The notes under the pieces: model-generated
What the model was told of the DNA's origin: nothing
The model's database searches: none
The model's input: only the letters and a program-made list of their open reading frames with translations
Part shown: piece after piece, positions 6,832 through 8,030 of the stretch
How the letters are laid out: the number at the start of each line of letters is the position of its first letter
Position numbering within the stretch: the first letter of the stretch is position 1
Program-made: the position numbers and the translations under genes
NCBI GenBank assembly: GCA_943327755.2
Contig: CALPYF020000085.1
Span: 1-8,030, forward strand
Length of the DNA stretch: 8,030 bases
Source: Deinococcus hopiensis KR-140
GTDB lineage: Bacteria; Deinococcota; Deinococci; Deinococcales; Deinococcaceae
Direction: 5' to 3'

Positions 6832-8030
6832 GTCTGTTCACCTTTCCCTGTGTGGACCAGCTCCAGTTTCGCCCCCTGCTCCAGCCACAGGGTTCCACTT
6901 GGCGTGGCCAACACGGCGGGTGTATTCAACAGGTGAATGCGCACCTGATGTCCCGCTGGACCAGGGACGGTCACGACCGGCGAAGCCTCGTGCGAGGCAT
7001 GGAAGGCGGCGGAAAGCCAGTTCAGCAGCTCGGCGACCAGCGCATCGTCACCCACTTCAAGTGCCGTGAGTTCAAACGAGTTGGTCTCACCAAACAGGGC
7101 CAGCAGGGCGGCTTCGTGCTCTCTATGCGCATGAAGAGCGCTCCGCGCCGCCTGCCGCGCTTCCGGGCTGGTGTCGCGCACGGCTGCACTGACCCGTTCG
7201 GTTTCCCGGCCACGCGTGACAGGGCGCAAGGTGACGGGTTCCACCGGCTCCAACCACGAGTGACGGACGCCCTCCCGCTCGAAGCTCTCCGGGGCATGCA
7301 GGGGGGCACTCAAGCTCAGGGCTTGACTCAGCTCTTCCCGAGCCAGCAAAACATCATCCAGGGCACCCAGGCGGGCGGCCAAGGCGGAGAGTTCCGCCGC
7401 GCGTCCTGTTCCCAGTTCACGCGTGCGGTGCACCGCATCCACAAAGGCCAGCACCCGGCTGACGGCGCCGCGTAGCGCCTGGATGCCGTATTCCAGGCCG
7501 TCCCCCTGCCCAGCTGGCCGGGTGAGCCACCCCAGCAGGGCCGCCCACTCGCGCTGGACCACACGGGCGGCTTGATCTGCATTCAGGACAGCGGCGTCGC
7601 GGGTGAGCCGACCTGAACGGACGGAGGCCAGCTGACCCAGCAAGGCCGCCTGCCGTTCGGGAGGGACCGCCACAAGGGTGTCTCTCAAGCGCCTTCCCGG
7701 GCCGGCCAATTCATTCGAGAGCCGTTCGACGTAGGACCGCACAGCATCCTTGAATTCCAGGAAGTCGGTGAGGTCTTCCAGGCTGAGCTTGCGTTCCAAG
7801 TTCAGCGTCAGGGAACGCACGTCCCCTGACAGCGCTGCGAAATCACGTTGAAAACTTGTCCAGGCCGTGTCCAGTTCTTCCCTCAGTACCCGACAGTTTC
7901 CCGAGTGGCTTGAAAAAGTTCGACTGACACGCGAGAACAGAACGCGTCTCCCGATGTCCTGGCCAAGTTGACCTGCTGCTTCACCGCGCACTTCCCGGAG
8001 TTCCGCAAGAACCAGGTCGAGTTGCTTTCC
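6828..8030 (-). CDS. jetA: Wadjet type I kleisin-like subunit JetA, 5' end missing (TIGR02677-like)
   Basis: JetA is the kleisin-like (MukF analogue) subunit that bridges the JetC heads and carries JetB. The frame is open to the window edge, so 400 residues of the C-terminal part are visible. The family is usually near 490-500 aa, so about 90-100 residues, including the N-terminal winged helix, lie outside. A GTG at 7991 is internal and not a believable start. Recognisable blocks, in visible numbering, are FLEFKDAVRSYVERLSNEL (90-108), the long-helix region with LRGAVSRVLAFVDAVHRTRELG in its middle, and a C-terminal domain from VRDTS (284) to the end. That last domain has a helical ALLALF stretch and a closing beta part (VRIHLLNTPAVLATPSGTLWLE), as in known JetA tails. 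The segment 24-50 is Ser/Arg-rich and looks atypical. The stop TGA overlaps the jetB ATG. The operon promoter must lie beyond 8030. Confidence 0.88.
   Translation of the reverse strand, partial: GKQLDLVLAELREVRGEAAGQLGQDIGRRVLFSRVSRTFSSHSGNCRVLREELDTAWTSFQRDFAALSGDVRSLTLNLERKLSLEDLTDFLEFKDAVRSYVERLSNELAGPGRRLRDTLVAVPPERQAALLGQLASVRSGRLTRDAAVLNADQAARVVQREWAALLGWLTRPAGQGDGLEYGIQALRGAVSRVLAFVDAVHRTRELGTGRAAELSALAARLGALDDVLLAREELSQALSLSAPLHAPESFEREGVRHSWLEPVEPVTLRPVTRGRETERVSAAVRDTSPEARQAARSALHAHREHEAALLALFGETNSFELTALEVGDDALVAELLNWLSAAFHASHEASPVVTVPGPAGHQVRIHLLNTPAVLATPSGTLWLEQGAKLELVHTGKGEQT
6838..6845 (-). promoter_or_regulatory. Ribosome binding site of jetB
   Basis: On the minus strand AAAGGTGA lies within the last codons of jetA, with 6 nt between it and the jetB ATG. 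It is the only clear Shine-Dalgarno sequence among the three visible start sites of the operon. It supports ATG 6831 and suggests that jetB can initiate on its own as well as by coupling. Confidence 0.6.

Noticed and set aside
6828..7991. jetA as a complete 387-aa gene starting at GTG 7991
   Set aside because: The frame continues without a stop to the window edge with family-like sequence, and 387 aa is about 100 residues short for JetA. The gene is cut by the window instead.
1..8030. CRISPR array, tRNA, rRNA, insertion sequence or integrase
   Set aside because: I saw no regularly spaced repeats, cloverleaf-like segment, rRNA block, transposase motif or terminal inverted repeat pair. The intergenic space (1-237 and 475-546) is too short for most of these.

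Overview
The window carries almost all of a type I Wadjet (JetABCD) anti-plasmid defence operon, read leftward on the minus strand. The order is jetA (3' part only, running off the right edge), jetB, jetC, jetD. The assignment rests on four independent points: the gene order; protein sizes close to the type I families TIGR02677, TIGR02678, TIGR02680 and TIGR02679 as I remember them; a full set of SMC-type ATPase motifs in JetC; and a TOPRIM-type acidic constellation in JetD. No homology search was run, so family names come from recognition of motifs and layout.

Layout from left to right. Positions 1-237 are intergenic. They hold a long GC-rich hairpin (19-65) and an AT-rich island with three TTTACA-type repeats (about 108-145), probably a promoter or operator. 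A small plus-strand gene of unknown function follows (238-474, 78 aa). It ends just before a C(UUCG)G-loop terminator hairpin (501-529), which lies between it and the convergent end of jetD. The jet operon then fills 547-8030. Junctions are tight: jetA/jetB and jetC/jetD each overlap by 4 nt (ATGA), and jetB/jetC are separated by 19 nt, bridged by a 7-codon minicistron. The system was therefore probably transferred and is expressed as one unit. Its promoter lies beyond the right edge.

How the genes work together, from the known biology of Wadjet. JetC is an SMC-like coiled-coil ATPase, JetA a kleisin-like subunit and JetB a KITE-like subunit. Together they form a MukBEF-like loop-extruding motor. 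JetD is a TOPRIM-containing nuclease that cuts small circular DNA which the motor has fully extruded. All catalytic residues I can look for in JetC and JetD appear intact, so nothing visible says the system is dead. The missing N-terminal part of JetA cannot be judged.

The host is a moderately high-GC bacterium (roughly 60 percent by eye). The codon style and Ala/Leu/Arg/Gln-rich proteins would fit Deinococcus or a relative, but no marker gene fixes the taxon. I see no transposase, integrase, tRNA, rRNA or CRISPR array. The system is a known defence type in a somewhat divergent form, not a new class. The least explained part is the left flank: the small gene, its repeat-bearing upstream region and the hairpin.
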